Notes: a model not told the origin generated them from the letters alone. Shown: positions 8,951-18,507, counted from the stretch's first letter. The stretch is DNA of 64,000 nucleotides from CADEED01 sp963839685 (GCA_963839685.1 CAWIVS010000008.1:62001-126000); one strand, 5' to 3'. Made by a program: numbers and translations.

Positions 8951-9802
8951 TTAGGCAACGCGCGATCGCGCATCGAGCGTGGCAATCGCGCGCCGCGAAG
9001 CAAAGTGACGATAACTTTCTATCGCAAACTCGCGCAGCTCGCGCGCATTCACCGCGCGCGCGAGATCTAGATCCGCGAGATCTAGATCCATCCAGCCCTT
9101 GTGCCCCATGTACCGCGAAATTTTCAGCCGCGGATCCATCTCGAGCGGACCCTGTCGCTCGATGCCCACCCAGAACTGCGCGCTGAGTCCCTTGCCGTAG
9201 TCGTACAGCATGAAGAAGCTGCGTTTTCCGCAGCGCCAGACCACCGAGCCCATCTGCGTGCCCTCGGTGACCTGCGGAAGTTCCGCGCAGATCCTGCGTA
9301 TCGCGGCGATGGCCTTCTGCGCCTTCGGCGCGAGCATGCGATCGATCTCGGCAGGCTTCATCTTCACGGTGGGCGCAGCCACCACGGGCGGCGCGGGCAC
9401 GCGCGCGGCGAGTTTCGCGGGTGAACTGTTCACGTACGCCATGTGCACGAGTTCGCAGACCCGCTTCCACGACACGCCCTTGTTGAGCTCGACGGCGATC
9501 CAGCCGCTCGGACCAACGTACGGCGGCTTGTAGATGTGCCGCGACGATGCGAGCAGCCGCGACTGTTCCAGCGCCGGCGTGTTCAGCCACAGGGCCACGT
9601 GGCCATCGCCGTGATGGTTGAGCGCCCAGGTGGCGTATATCTTGCCCTTGCGCGAACGGTAGTTAGGAGAGCCGTGCGATTCGAATTCCTCGGCCTCCGG
9701 AAATGCGAGACACAACTCGCGTGCCGCCGCCGCGATGGTGCGGGTTTTACCCATCATTCGGCCCGGCACGAAACCCGCCAGCAGACCTATCCAGAATTTC
9801 AT
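8951..9802 (-). CDS. Double MmcQ/YjbR-domain protein
   Basis: About 283 residues made of two consecutive MmcQ/YjbR-like domains, small DNA-binding-protein-like (CyaY-fold) domains of unknown function. The first spans about residues 25-130 (LAFPEAEEFESHGSPNYR, IYATWALN, GWIAVELN). An Ala/Pro-rich linker (ARVPAPPVVAAPTVK) follows, then the second domain (AELPQVTEGTQMG, FFMLYDYGKGL, WMDLDLADLDL). Single-domain versions are much more common. The start is uncertain: the first Met gives a hydrophobic leader MKFWIGLLAGFVPG, while MMGKTRTI 15 codons later gives the usual family N-terminus. A tandem 15-bp repeat lies in its 3' part. Confidence 0.7.
   Translation of the reverse strand: MKFWIGLLAGFVPGRMMGKTRTIAAAARELCLAFPEAEEFESHGSPNYRSRKGKIYATWALNHHGDGHVALWLNTPALEQSRLLASSRHIYKPPYVGPSGWIAVELNKGVSWKRVCELVHMAYVNSSPAKLAARVPAPPVVAAPTVKMKPAEIDRMLAPKAQKAIAAIRRICAELPQVTEGTQMGSVVWRCGKRSFFMLYDYGKGLSAQFWVGIERQGPLEMDPRLKISRYMGHKGWMDLDLADLDLARAVNARELREFAIESYRHFASRRAIATLDARSRVA
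9061..9090. repeat. Tandem 15-bp repeat inside the MmcQ gene
   Basis: Two adjacent 15-base units, 9061-9075 and 9076-9090, differ only in the last base. Each contains the perfect 10-bp palindrome GATCTAGATC. They encode the repeated peptide DLDLADLDLA in the second MmcQ domain. This looks like a recent in-frame duplication of five codons. Confidence 0.75.
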
Positions 9803-9805
9803 GCG

Positions 9806-10710
9806 TCAACCCCCGTTGCGCATCCCTGCATTACTTATGCTTTCAGATAGATCTGCGAAAAAATCCAGCGTGCGCTGCCATGCGAGCCTGGCGGCGGCCT
9901 CGTTGTAACGCGCGGCGCTGGAGTCGTTGTGGAATCCGTGCTGCGTGCCCGGATACATGTTGAGGCTGTAGGGCACGCCAACCGAATCCAGGGCAGCGCG
10001 GAATTCCGGGATACCCGCGTTGACGCGTTCGTCGGTGCCGGCGTAGTGCAACAACACCGGCGCCTTGAGCCTGCGCGTGTCGTCCACCGACAATTGCCGT
10101 CCGTAGAAACACACCGCGCAGTCGACCCCGACGGTCTCGACAGCCGCGCGCAGCGCGATGCCGCCGCCGTAACAGAAGCCCACCACCCCGATCTTGCCGC
10201 TGTTGGCCGGATCTGCCGCCAGCCAGGGCACCGCGGCGAGGATGTCGGTCGCGATGCGGCACCGTCGGTCTTCGCAAACAGGTCACGCGCCGCTTCCTGA
10301 TCTGCCGGGGCGCCACCCGCCACCGACAGGCCGTCCGGCGCGATGGCCACATAGCCGGCGAGCGCGGTGCGCCGCGCCACGTCTTCGATGTGTTCGTTGA
10401 GGCCGCGGTTTTCGTGGATCACCAGAACCCCGGGCAGCTTGTCATGTTTGCCGAGCTTGCGCGGCATCGCGACGTAGGCCTTCACCGGGCCATTGGGGCC
10501 GTTGAATTCGATCTTCTCGGTCTTGAGCCGCTTGTCGTCCGGTTCGACCTGCCGGGCCTGTGCGTAGTTAGGCTCGAGCACCGCGAGTACGCTGGTGGCG
10601 GCCGCGACTCCGCCGGCGATTCTCGCCAGGCGCGCCAGGAATTCCCGCCGGGGCAGCGCCGTATGCACGTACTCGTTGTAGAGATCGATGATGCGATGGT
10701 CGACGGTCAT
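9806..10710 (-). CDS. Tat-exported dienelactone hydrolase family protein, frameshifted
   Basis: About 301 residues. The N-terminus (MTVDHRIIDLYNEY, then LPRREFLARLARIAGGVAAATSVL) carries a twin-arginine-type export signal. The mature part is a dienelactone hydrolase: core strand LPGVLVIHENRGLNEH, nucleophile elbow GFCYGGG with the family Cys, an Asp in AGTDERV and a His in GTQHGFHND. The frame breaks near 10255, where the N-terminal part ends at FAKTDGAA and the C-terminal part resumes at TDILAAVPWLAADP one frame over; this break looks like a lost base. Similar Tat-exported versions sit beside GMC dehydrogenase genes, as here. The role is probably hydrolysis of a lactone or ester in the periplasm. 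Confidence 0.8.
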
Positions 10711-10730
10711 TGGCGGACTCCCTGCTCGCT

Positions 10731-11342
10731 TCATTCCCAATAGACGTGTTTCTTCATCTGGGACAGCGGCACACATCCGTGGAACGCCATCGGGACGGGA
10801 ACGTACTCCATATTCGCGGTTATGCCCACCTGCGACGTGAAATAACCCAGCAGCGTGAGCTCGCGTGTCATGAGGATGAACGGCTTGTCGTTGCCATGTT
10901 CCTTGCTCAGCTCCACCACCAGCCATTGCTTCACGAAATCTGCGCGCTCGGCGGGCTCGCGTTCCAGGAAAGATTTGCCAGAGCCGCGCGCCATCGCTTC
11001 GAACTCGCCAAGACCCTTTTTGAAACGCTCCTGTTCCTTCGGCGTGTATACCGCGGCCAGCGTGGCATCGATGAACATCGGCACACCCGCGTCTTTCGCG
11101 CCGGCAGTATCCGTCTTGGGAATCATGATCTCGGCGATCTCCGCGATGACGGCCAGCTGCGCGGCAGTAAACATCTTCAACGCCACACCGGCGGGCTCGC
11201 CCGGCGACTCCTTCGCCGAACAACCCTGCAGTATCGCGAGCGCCGCTGGCGCCGAGATCGTTCCTCCTAACAACCAGGCCGCGCGTCGCAGCAGCTCGCG
11301 TCGCTGGACCATCTCCTGGCTGCCGTCGTTCGGGTGGCTCAT
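10731..11342 (-). CDS. Gluconate 2-dehydrogenase subunit 3 family protein
   Basis: About 203 residues. The N-terminus MSHPNDGS, then QRRELLRRAAWLLGG, is a twin-arginine signal and is followed by a Cys (LQGCSAKE), so the protein may be exported folded and possibly lipidated. The rest matches the small subunit of membrane-bound GMC-type sugar dehydrogenases, which carries the flavin subunit to the periplasm: AELAEIMIPKTDTAGAKDAG-like region and PKEQERFKKGLGEFEAMARG. Start 11342 overlaps the stop of the GMC gene by four bases, showing tight coupling. No cytochrome c subunit gene follows, so electron transfer must use another partner. Confidence 0.8.
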   Translation of the reverse strand: MSHPNDGSQEMVQRRELLRRAAWLLGGTISAPAALAILQGCSAKESPGEPAGVALKMFTAAQLAVIAEIAEIMIPKTDTAGAKDAGVPMFIDATLAAVYTPKEQERFKKGLGEFEAMARGSGKSFLEREPAERADFVKQWLVVELSKEHGNDKPFILMTRELTLLGYFTSQVGITANMEYVPVPMAFHGCVPLSQMKKHVYWE

Positions 11343-13024
11343 AGGTTGCCCTTCTTGAGTTCTTTGACGGCGTGCTCCGCGGCGCGTGCCGTGAAAGCCA
11401 TGTACGTGAGCGAGGGATTCTGGCAGCCCGACGAGACCATGAACGATCCGTCGGTCACGAACACGTTCTTGCAGGCGTGCACCTGGTTCCACTTGTTGAG
11501 CACCGATTTCTTCGGGTCCGTGCCCATGCGCGCCGTGCCCATCTCGTGGATGCTGTTGCCCACGTTGAAATTGTCGCTGCGCAACGTGATGTTCTTGTAG
11601 CCCGCACCTTCGAGCATCTCCGCGGCATCGTTACGCATGTCCGCTTCCATCCGGCGTTCGTTCTCGCGCACTACCGCGTTCAAGACAATTTGCGGCAGTC
11701 CGTACTTGTCCTTCTTCGTGCGATCGAGCCGCATGTGATTCTCGTGGTACGGCAGGATCTCGGCGAAACCCGTCATGCCAATGGTCCAGGGCCCCGGCTC
11801 CGCGAAGGCTTTCTTGAGCTCATCGCCGAGCAGCGGCGAGTCATTGAATCGTCCGAATCCCACGCGCGAAGCGCGCCCCTGGTAGCCGAAGCCGCGCAGG
11901 TAGTCGCGCTTGTCCTTGCCGACATTGCGATAACGCGGGATGTAGAAGCCATTCGGCCGTCGCCCGGTGTAAGCGACGTCAAGAAAGCCATCGACGCTGG
12001 CGCTGGAACCGCCGGGCTTGTTGTGATCCATGATGTTGTGGCCCAGCTCGCCCGAGTCATTGCCGAAGCCATTCGGGAAGCGACTCGAGGTCGAGTTGAG
12101 CATGATGAATGCCGAGCCCAATGCGGAAGCGCACATGAAAATGATCTTGGCGAAATAGTCGGTCTGAGCGCCGGTGTTCGCATCGAGCACGCGCACTCCG
12201 GTGGCCTTGCCCTTGTCATTGTCGTAAATGAGCTCGTAGACGATCTTGTCCGGAAGCAGCGTCATGTTGCCGGTGCGCTCCGCTGACGGAAGCGTCGACG
12301 TAATGCTGCTGAAGTAGGCGCCGTATGGACAGCCACGAATGCAGAGATTGCGCGCCTGGCAGGTGGCCCGCTGCGGACTCTCGTTGTGAGTCAGCGGTCC
12401 GGTGAGATTGGCGGTGCGGCCGATGATCAGGCGGCGACCGTGCTTGTCGCCCAGTCGCTTCTGAAAATCGATCTCGACGCAATTGAGATCGTGCGGCGGC
12501 AGGAACTTGCCGTCAGGCAATTGCGCCAGGCCCTCGACGCTGCCGCTGATGCCGGCGAAGATCTCGGCCTTGTCGTACCAGGGCGCGATTTCCTCGTAGC
12601 TGACCGGCCAGGGAATCCCGACGCCCTCTTTCGCATTGGCCTGAAAATCCATGGGGCTCAGGCGATAACTCTGCCGCGCCCAGTGCATCGAACGGCCGCC
12701 GACATGCCAGGCGCGCAGCCAGTCGAAGGGCTGTTCCTCGATATAGGGATTCTCTATGTCTTCGACGAACCACAGCTCGTTTGCGGGCGTGGGATAGCCA
12801 GTACGCGACCAGATAGGCTTACGACGCCTGGTCTCCTGGGTAATGCGATTGCCGTAGGGCAGATCCCAGGGATCCTTGGTCGCCGTGGGGTACTCGCCGT
12901 GCCGAACCATCTGTCCTCGATCGAGAACCAGGGTCTTGAGGCCTTTTTCGGTGAGTTCCTTGGCGGCCCAGCCCCCGCTCATGCCGGTTCCCACCACGAT
13001 CGCATCAAACGAATTCGATTCCAT
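11339..13024 (-). CDS. GMC family oxidoreductase (gluconate/sugar dehydrogenase large subunit-like)
   Basis: 561 residues, FAD-dependent. The dinucleotide-binding motif VVGTGMSGGWAAKEL begins at residue 11. The middle has CQARNLCIRGCPYGA, a Cys-rich segment typical of membrane-bound gluconate, sorbitol and 2-keto-gluconate dehydrogenases. The C-terminus has the GMC signature with the likely catalytic His in GNSIHEMGTARMG and an Asn in GCQNPSLTYMAF. It oxidises an alcohol or sugar and passes electrons to the respiratory chain. It has no export signal of its own; the Tat-bearing subunit 3 encoded next, overlapping by four bases, should carry it out. The dienelactone hydrolase gene follows in the same direction. 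Confidence 0.88.
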   Translation of the reverse strand: MESNSFDAIVVGTGMSGGWAAKELTEKGLKTLVLDRGQMVRHGEYPTATKDPWDLPYGNRITQETRRRKPIWSRTGYPTPANELWFVEDIENPYIEEQPFDWLRAWHVGGRSMHWARQSYRLSPMDFQANAKEGVGIPWPVSYEEIAPWYDKAEIFAGISGSVEGLAQLPDGKFLPPHDLNCVEIDFQKRLGDKHGRRLIIGRTANLTGPLTHNESPQRATCQARNLCIRGCPYGAYFSSITSTLPSAERTGNMTLLPDKIVYELIYDNDKGKATGVRVLDANTGAQTDYFAKIIFMCASALGSAFIMLNSTSSRFPNGFGNDSGELGHNIMDHNKPGGSSASVDGFLDVAYTGRRPNGFYIPRYRNVGKDKRDYLRGFGYQGRASRVGFGRFNDSPLLGDELKKAFAEPGPWTIGMTGFAEILPYHENHMRLDRTKKDKYGLPQIVLNAVVRENERRMEADMRNDAAEMLEGAGYKNITLRSDNFNVGNSIHEMGTARMGTDPKKSVLNKWNQVHACKNVFVTDGSFMVSSGCQNPSLTYMAFTARAAEHAVKELKKGNL

Positions 13025-13118
13025 GATTACTCAGGCCTGACGGCCACTGAAGAAAACGCCGCCGAAGCGGCAGCGTACAAAAATATATAGGATAAACGCC
13101 CCGGTACCGCGAGCGATT

Positions 13119-14168
13119 ATGGACCACCTTCGAGTTCTTCTGGTTCCGTTTCGTTCGACCAGCCTGATACTGATCGCGAGCTTCGCGGTGCTGCTCGCAT
13201 TTTTCGGAACTGCTGGTTTCTACGGCAGGTTCGGGCAGCTGTTCCTGCAGATCTGGGTGTTGAAGTACTGCTACGTGTTGATCGAACACATTGCCGACGG
13301 GCGCTTCGATCCGCCGGTCATGTCGACCGACATGCTGAGCCCGCTCGAGGCCCGTCCATGGGCGCAGCTGGCAATCGTGTTGCTGGGCGCGGCGGCCTGC
13401 AACGCACTGGGTGGAACGCCGGCTGCCGTGCTCGCCACCATGCTGGTGCTGTTGTTTCCGGCAACCATCGCAGTTCTCGGTGTCGGCGAGCCGTTCTACC
13501 AGGCGCTGAACCCGCTCATGCTGTTTCGCCTGATCGGCGGACTCGGCCCGTATTACCTGCTCATCCTGGCTACGATTCCGCTATACATCGGGTTCCTGTT
13601 CCTGCTCGCGCGACTCAATGTGTGGATTGTCGTGTGGTACGCGGCCATCCTCCTGTGCCAGATCTCGTTCTTCAGTTTCATCGGTGGCTGCATCTATCTG
13701 CGCCGACAGCAGCTCGGCCTGGAACCGAGCCGCAGTCCGGAGCGCACGGCCGCACGCGAAGAAACCGAGCGCAACAAGTTGCGCGCCCGCATGCTCGATG
13801 AAGTATTTCAGCAAGTACGCATCGGGAAACACGTCGAGGCGACGCGACCACTGGCGCAATGGCTGAAGAGTCTCGATGGCGCGACGGCGGCGCTGGACGC
13901 GCAACATGTCGCGAGCCAGGCGCTCGGCTGGGACAGCGCCGCCGGCCTCAACACCATCGGCAGTACCCTGATCCGGCACCTGCTGCGCGCCGGCCGCCCG
14001 GACGCGGCTCTCGCGATCTACGAACGTCTGCGCCAGCGCGCGCCCAGTTTGACGCTCGATTCGGCCGACGATTTGCGCACCCTCGCCGACTACGCCGAAA
14101 GCGTGGGTCGCACGGAGCTGGCGACTTCGATGCGCCTCGAGACCCCCATTTACCACCCCAGGGGATAG
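13119..14168 (+). CDS. Hypothetical membrane protein with C-terminal helical repeat region
   Basis: 349 residues. The first 195 or so hold about six hydrophobic segments (SLILIASFAVLLAFFGTAG, WAQLAIVLLGAAACNALGG, AAVLATMLVLLFPATIAVLG, YYLLILATIPLYIGFLFLLA, WYAAILLCQISFFSFIGG). The rest is a soluble, TPR-like helical region (KHVEATRPLAQWL, AALDAQHVASQALGW, AGRPDAALAIYERLRQ). No known family is recognised; bacterial proteins with DUF4013-like membrane parts and TPR-like tails are comparable. The gene is transcribed away from the GMC gene; the 94-bp gap contains an AT-rich stretch (13080-13096) that could hold promoters. Confidence 0.6.
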   Translation: MDHLRVLLVPFRSTSLILIASFAVLLAFFGTAGFYGRFGQLFLQIWVLKYCYVLIEHIADGRFDPPVMSTDMLSPLEARPWAQLAIVLLGAAACNALGGTPAAVLATMLVLLFPATIAVLGVGEPFYQALNPLMLFRLIGGLGPYYLLILATIPLYIGFLFLLARLNVWIVVWYAAILLCQISFFSFIGGCIYLRRQQLGLEPSRSPERTAAREETERNKLRARMLDEVFQQVRIGKHVEATRPLAQWLKSLDGATAALDAQHVASQALGWDSAAGLNTIGSTLIRHLLRAGRPDAALAIYERLRQRAPSLTLDSADDLRTLADYAESVGRTELATSMRLETPIYHPRG

Positions 14169-14269
14169 ACACCGCCGACAGCACATGACAACTGTCAGGG
14201 GGACCTGCTGATAGGCGCGACTGGAAGGCGCCAGGCCGGATCGACATGCTGTGTGCCATGGAGGCCTCC

Positions 14270-15182
14270 ATGTCACTGCAACCCCTGGCCCGACTGACCG
14301 GTGCGCATAAGCGCTTCGGCAAGATCGCGGCGCTCGACGGGCTCAATCTCGCGGTGAATCGCGGCGAGATGCTGGCCCTGCTGGGCCCGAACGGCGCCGG
14401 CAAATCCACCGCCATTTCCATCCTGCTCGGCCTGCAGAGTCCCGACCGAGGCTCGGCGGAACTGTTCGGCGAAGATCCTCAGCTCCATCGACGCACGCCG
14501 GCGAATCGGCGTCATGATGCAGGAGGTCAACCTGTCGCCGGTCATGCGTCCCGCGCGAGCTGATCGCGCAGGCCGCCAGCTACTACCCGAGCCCGTACGA
14601 CGTGCACGCCGTCATCAAGCGCCTCGGCATCGAAAAACTCGCCGACCGCCCGTACGGGAAACTGTCCGGCGGCCAGAAGCGCCAGGTGCAGTTCGCGATG
14701 GCCATCGCCGGTCGCCCCGAGCTGCTGTTCCTCGATGAACCGACGGTGGGCCTCGACGTCCAGGCACGCTCAGCCCTGTGGCAGGTGCTGCGCGACCTGA
14801 TTCATGAAGGCTGCTCGATCGTCCTGACCACGCACTACATCGAAGAGGCGGAGGCGCTGGCCGATCGCGTGGCCGTGGTCACGCAGCGGCCGGCTGGTGG
14901 CCAGTGGCACCGTCGACGAAGTGCGCGCCCACGTATCGCGCAAGAGCATCTTGTGCCGCACCACCCTGCCGCTCGAGACTCTGCGTGCCTGGCCCGAGGT
15001 TCAGCAGGTCACCGAGGAGTCCGGCCGCCTGCAGCATCGTGACGCGCGACGCGGAAGCCGTGCTGCGCAGGCTGCTCGGCGCGGACGCCCAGGTTTCCGA
15101 CATCGAGGTGAGGCGCGCCGGTCTGGCCGAGGCGTTCGCCGAGATCACCAGCGGAAAACAGAATCCGGAGACGCTGCAATGA
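14270..15182 (+). pseudogene. ABC transporter ATP-binding protein, four +1 frameshifts
   Basis: About 303 residues when read through. It begins MSLQPLARLTGAHKRFGK. Walker A is GPNGAGKST, the signature is KLSGGQKRQ, Walker B is ELLFLDEPT and the switch His is in TTHYIEEAEAL, all intact. The phase moves forward one base at about 14484, 14551, 14890 and 15033, each explained by one extra base, and the protein remains continuous (SIDARRRIGVMMQEVN, RELIAQAASYYPSP, ASGTVDEVRAHVSR, SIVTRDAEAVLRR). No substitutions damage the motifs. It should energise the following ABC-2 permease, with the CIA30-like protein and the sensor/regulator pair downstream. I think the indels are sequence errors, but true decay cannot be excluded. 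Confidence 0.75.
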
Positions 15183-15200
15183 ACAGCCGCCCATCCACAG

Positions 15201-15987
15201 ATGAGCCGGTCGCGCGTGTTCGCGGCCTACCTCGGCGACATCCGCTTCGAACTCATCGAAGATGATCCGCACGCCGGCATTCGCCATCCCGACGTTGCTG
15301 TTCCCGGTGATGTTCTATCTTGCTGTTCGGAGTATCGTGGGAAGCTCGCGCGGCAACGCGCAGATGTCGCAGTTCGCGCTCTCGCGCGCTATGGCGTGTT
15401 CGGCGCCATGGCGCCCGGACTGTTCGGATTCGGCGTGTCGCTGGCGTTCGAACGCGAACAGGGCAGCTGTTCGTTCCGGCAGGCGATTCCCATGCCGGCC
15501 GGGCTCCTATCTGCTGGCGCGCATGGTCATGGCCATGATCTTCGTCGGCATCGGCACGTTGTTGCATGATCGACGCTCGCGATGTTCGTCGCACACGTGC
15601 CGCTGAGCTTCAGCGCAGTGCGTGACGGTGTTCTTCGTCAACGTGCTCGGGGTGCTGCCGTTCTGCGCCATGGGCCTGTTCGTGGGCTCGCTGGTCTCCG
15701 GCCAGGCCGCGCCGGCCATCGTCAATCTCATCTACTCCCGATGGCGTTCCTGTCGGGTCTGCTGGGTGCCGATGCAGTTTCTGGGCAAGACGCTGCAGCA
15801 GCTGGCGCCGACTCTGGCCGGCGCATCATCTGGTGCAGCTTGTCGCTCGACGCCGTGGGCGCGGCGTACGGTGGGCAGCGACCGCGAATCACATCGGTGC
15901 GCTGATCGGCGTCACCGTCCTGTTCTTCTACCTGGCCGTGCGCCGCCTCGGCGGCCGCGGCATCCGCCTGCTCGGGCCCGCGCGTAG
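15201..15987 (+). pseudogene. ABC-2 type permease, multiply frameshifted
   Basis: Inner-membrane partner of the upstream ATPase. The pieces, in order but in alternating frames, are SRVFAAYLGDIRFEL, then MIRTPAFAIPTLLFPVMFYL, LFGVS, GNAQMSQFAL, ARYGVFGAMAPGLFGFGVSLAFERE, then the segment around GVLPFCAMGLFVGSLVSGQAAPAIVNL, and finally IGVTVLFFYLAVRRLGG. This is the typical sequence course of ABC-2 permeases with a conserved GxxGFG-type central helix. At least six single-base shifts are needed. The exact end is unclear because the last frame is uncertain; TAG 15985-15987 is the nearest plausible stop. The substrate is unknown; related exporters move lipids, peptides or drugs. Confidence 0.55.
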
Positions 15988-16021
15988 CGGCTTCGGCTTT
16001 CCCCTGCGCCGCGCGATCAAC

Positions 16022-16710
16022 GTGGGCACGTTCTGGATCTGCCGTCGGCCTGGTAATCGCCGGAATCATGGGCGGCAACGCCCCGCAAGCCGCCGCCAGC
16101 CCCGCGGCCACGTCGAAGGATGTCAACGGAAGACGGCGCCGCCTCCGCTGCAACGGACGCGGCCCCTTCTGCGCCCATCGGCGTGGCCGCGCCCGACACC
16201 GTCGGTCATTGCCGACTTCGACAACGGAAGCGCAAGCACCAGTTATGGCATGGGCTTCGATGCCAGGGACGACAAGGACCGCGGTGGCAATTCGAGCATC
16301 TCGCAGAAACTGGTCGCGGGTGGCGCGCAGAATTCGCGCCGGCGCCCTCGAAGTCACGGGCGAAGTCGGCACCGCCCTCCAGTATCCCTATGTCGGCACT
16401 TCGTTCCTTCCCAACGGCACGCCAGGACACCGAGTGGCCGAAGCAGGGCTACATGGACTACTCGCGCAAGCACACCTTGAGCTTCTTCGCGCGCGGCGAT
16501 GGCCAGACCTACACGGCGCTGGTCATGGGACCGGCGGTCGACGGTATTCCTCCGATGTACCAGTTCACCGCCGGCGCGGACTGGAAGGAAGTGCGGGTGC
16601 CATTGGCAAACCTTGCCGGCCTCGATCTGAAACGCGTCAAGCTGATCAGCATCGGCACGACCACGCCGGGCCCGTTCCGCTTCCAGATCGACGGCGTGCG
16701 CATCGAATGA
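16022..16710 (+). pseudogene. CIA30-like carbohydrate-binding-type protein, frameshifted
   Basis: About 225 residues when corrected. It opens with a hydrophobic stretch (VGTFWIC, then VGLVIAGIMGG) resembling a signal or anchor, then a low-complexity Ala/Pro/Ser linker. A beta-sandwich domain of the CIA30/NDUFAF1 type follows (VIADFDNGSASTSYGMGFD, ALEVTGEVGTALQYPYVG, YMDYSRKHTLSFFARGDG, WKEVRVPLANLAGLDL, GPFRFQIDGVRIE). Such domains bind sugars or act as assembly factors; here it is most likely extracytoplasmic. At least five single-base shifts occur, mostly added bases (about 16042, 16130, 16203, 16325 and 16420). The start is a guess. Its place between an ABC exporter and a two-component system suggests a sensory or cargo-related role. 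Confidence 0.55.
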
Positions 16711-16740
16711 GCCAGGGTTAGGATCGCCACGAACACAGCC

Positions 16741-17891
16741 ATGCGCATTTCAGACCTGATCAGGAACATCCGCGAAGCCTCCGCCGGAGTCGCTGGTCGG
16801 ATACATGACCCTGTACGAAGGGCGCTTCATGCGCAACATGCCCTTCTTCATCCTGATCAACCTGGCGTGGATATTCATGTGGCCGCTGATCGCGCGGGCA
16901 GCCGTTCCTCGGGTGATCCTGCCGACGCTGATCAGCGTGCCGATCTTCGTGTACCTGCACCTGTGCGCGTATTTCTACGGCGGGCCGGCGGAACGGCGCA
17001 TGCGCTACATCGTGGGCGAATACCTGCTCGGATACGCGTTGGCGTCTGTCAACCTGTCGTCAATCGGTTATTCTGATCTTCGCCTTCTTCGTCACCGCGT
17101 TCTCGATGCCGCTGCGCCATGCGCGCACCGTGATCTTCGGCAGTCTCGCGCTGTTTGCGCTCGAGACCGTGCTGCTGGGCCACAGCTGGCAGACACTCGC
17201 CAGCGTCATGCTGCCGGCGTGCTGCTGGCCCTCACCGCCCTGTACACCGCCTACTACCGGCCAGCAGCAGATGGCACTCCGGCGCAGCGAGAGCGAGGTC
17301 ATGCGCCTCGCCACGGCTGGCGGAGCGCGAACGCATCGGCCGCGACCTGCACGACCTGCTGGGACACACGCTGTCGGTGGTGGCGCTGAAATCTGAACTG
17401 GCGCGCAAGCTCATCGACCATGACGTCGACGCGCGCGCGCCGCGAAATCGCCGAAGTGGAACGCGTGGCGCGCGACTGCGTTGTCAACAGGTGCGCACCG
17501 CGGTCTCCGGAATCCGCAGTACCGAGCTGCTGGCGGAGATCGTGCGCCGCCACCGCCCTGCTCGAGGCGCAGGGACATCGAGGTCAAGTGCGAAACCGAG
17601 AACGTGAAGCTGCCGCACGACCGCGAAACCGCGCTGGCGCTGTCACTGCGCGAGGCGGCGACGAATGTCCGGCGCCATGCGCAGGCCAAGGGCGTCACGA
17701 TTCGTGTCCGCAAGGAACCCGCAGCGGTGATCGTCGAAGTCGCGGACGACGGTCGCGGCGGCAGCATCGTTCCCGGTAATGGACTGAATGGCATGCGCGA
17801 GCGGCTCGGCAATGTGGGGGGCACTCTGACACTCTCACCGCGCCAGGAAGGCGGCACGCTGCTGCGCGCCACCGTGCCCCTCGCCGCATGA
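16741..17891 (+). pseudogene. DesK-type sensor histidine kinase, multiply frameshifted
   Basis: About 380 residues when read through. The N-terminus (MRISDLIRNIREAS) is followed by about five membrane helices (MPFFILINLAWIFMWPLI, LPTLISVPIFVYLHLCAYF, a helix around IFAFFVTAFSM, VIFGSLALFALETVLLG, LLALTALYTAYY). Then comes a HisKA_3 phosphoacceptor helix with GRDLHDLLGHTLSVV, and a HATPase domain with SLREAATNVRRHAQAK and DDGRGG...GNGLNGMRERL. This is the NarL-type histidine kinase arrangement of DesK, a membrane thickness sensor in Bacillus. About eight indels, mostly +1, scramble the frame up to about 17585; from there to the end it is intact. The response regulator starts 10 bases downstream. 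Confidence 0.65.
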
Positions 17892-17901
17892 ACAGGGCCG
17901 C

Positions 17902-18507
17902 ATGATTCGCATCCTGCTCGCCGAAGACCAGGCCATGGTGCGCGGTGCACTCGGCGCGTTGCTCAAGCTCGAGCGCGACATCGAGGTGCTCGGCGCGGTC
18001 GCCCGACGGCATGCAGGCCCTGTCGGAATGCCGCCGCCTGCGTCCGGACATCGTCGTGACCGACATCGAGATGCCCGGCATGACCGGCATCGAGCTCGCG
18101 CAGGGCATCCAGTCCGAGGGCCTGCCCGACCAAGGTGGTGATCGTGACCACGTTTGCGCGCCAGGGTTACCTGCGCCGCGCGCTCGACGCTGGCGTGAAG
18201 GGCTACCTGCTCAAGGATTCGCCGGCCGAACAACTCGGCGCAGGCGCTGCGCAACGTGCATCGCGGCGGCAAAGCCATCGACCCGCAGCTTGCGGTCGAG
18301 GCCTGGAATGAATCCGATCCGCTCAACGATCGCGAGCGACAGACGCTGCGCCTGTCCGGCGAGGGACTGTCCGCGCCGCAGATCGCCGAGCAGCTGGGCC
18401 TGTCGGCCGGCACGGTGCGCAACTATCTCTCCGAGGCCATCGGCAAGCTCGGCGCCAACAACCGCATCGATGCCTATCGCCTGGCGCGCCAGAAGGGCTG
18501 GCTTTAA
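17902..18507 (+). pseudogene. NarL/DesR-type response regulator, three +1 frameshifts
   Basis: About 200 residues when corrected. The receiver domain has the acidic pocket (LLAEDQAMVRG), the phosphoacceptor Asp in IVVTDIEMPGMTG, Thr/Ser in VVIVTTFARQ and Lys in GYLLKDSPAE. The C-terminal LuxR-type helix-turn-helix is LNDRERQTLRLSGEGL through IAEQLGLSAGTVRNYLSEAIGKLGA. The reading phase advances by one base near 17998, 18130 and 18235; each is one extra base. It should be the partner of the upstream kinase and control the ABC transporter genes, as in DesK/DesR-like systems placed beside exporters. Its TAA is the left edge of a long palindrome. Confidence 0.7.

Noticed and set aside
9835..11223. 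462-codon minus-strand frame spanning two genes
   Set aside because: It joins the N-terminal half of the dienelactone hydrolase with an out-of-frame reading of the subunit 3 gene; only the part from 10710 down is real.
11372..12286. 304-codon plus-strand frame
   Set aside because: Antisense shadow of the GMC oxidoreductase gene.
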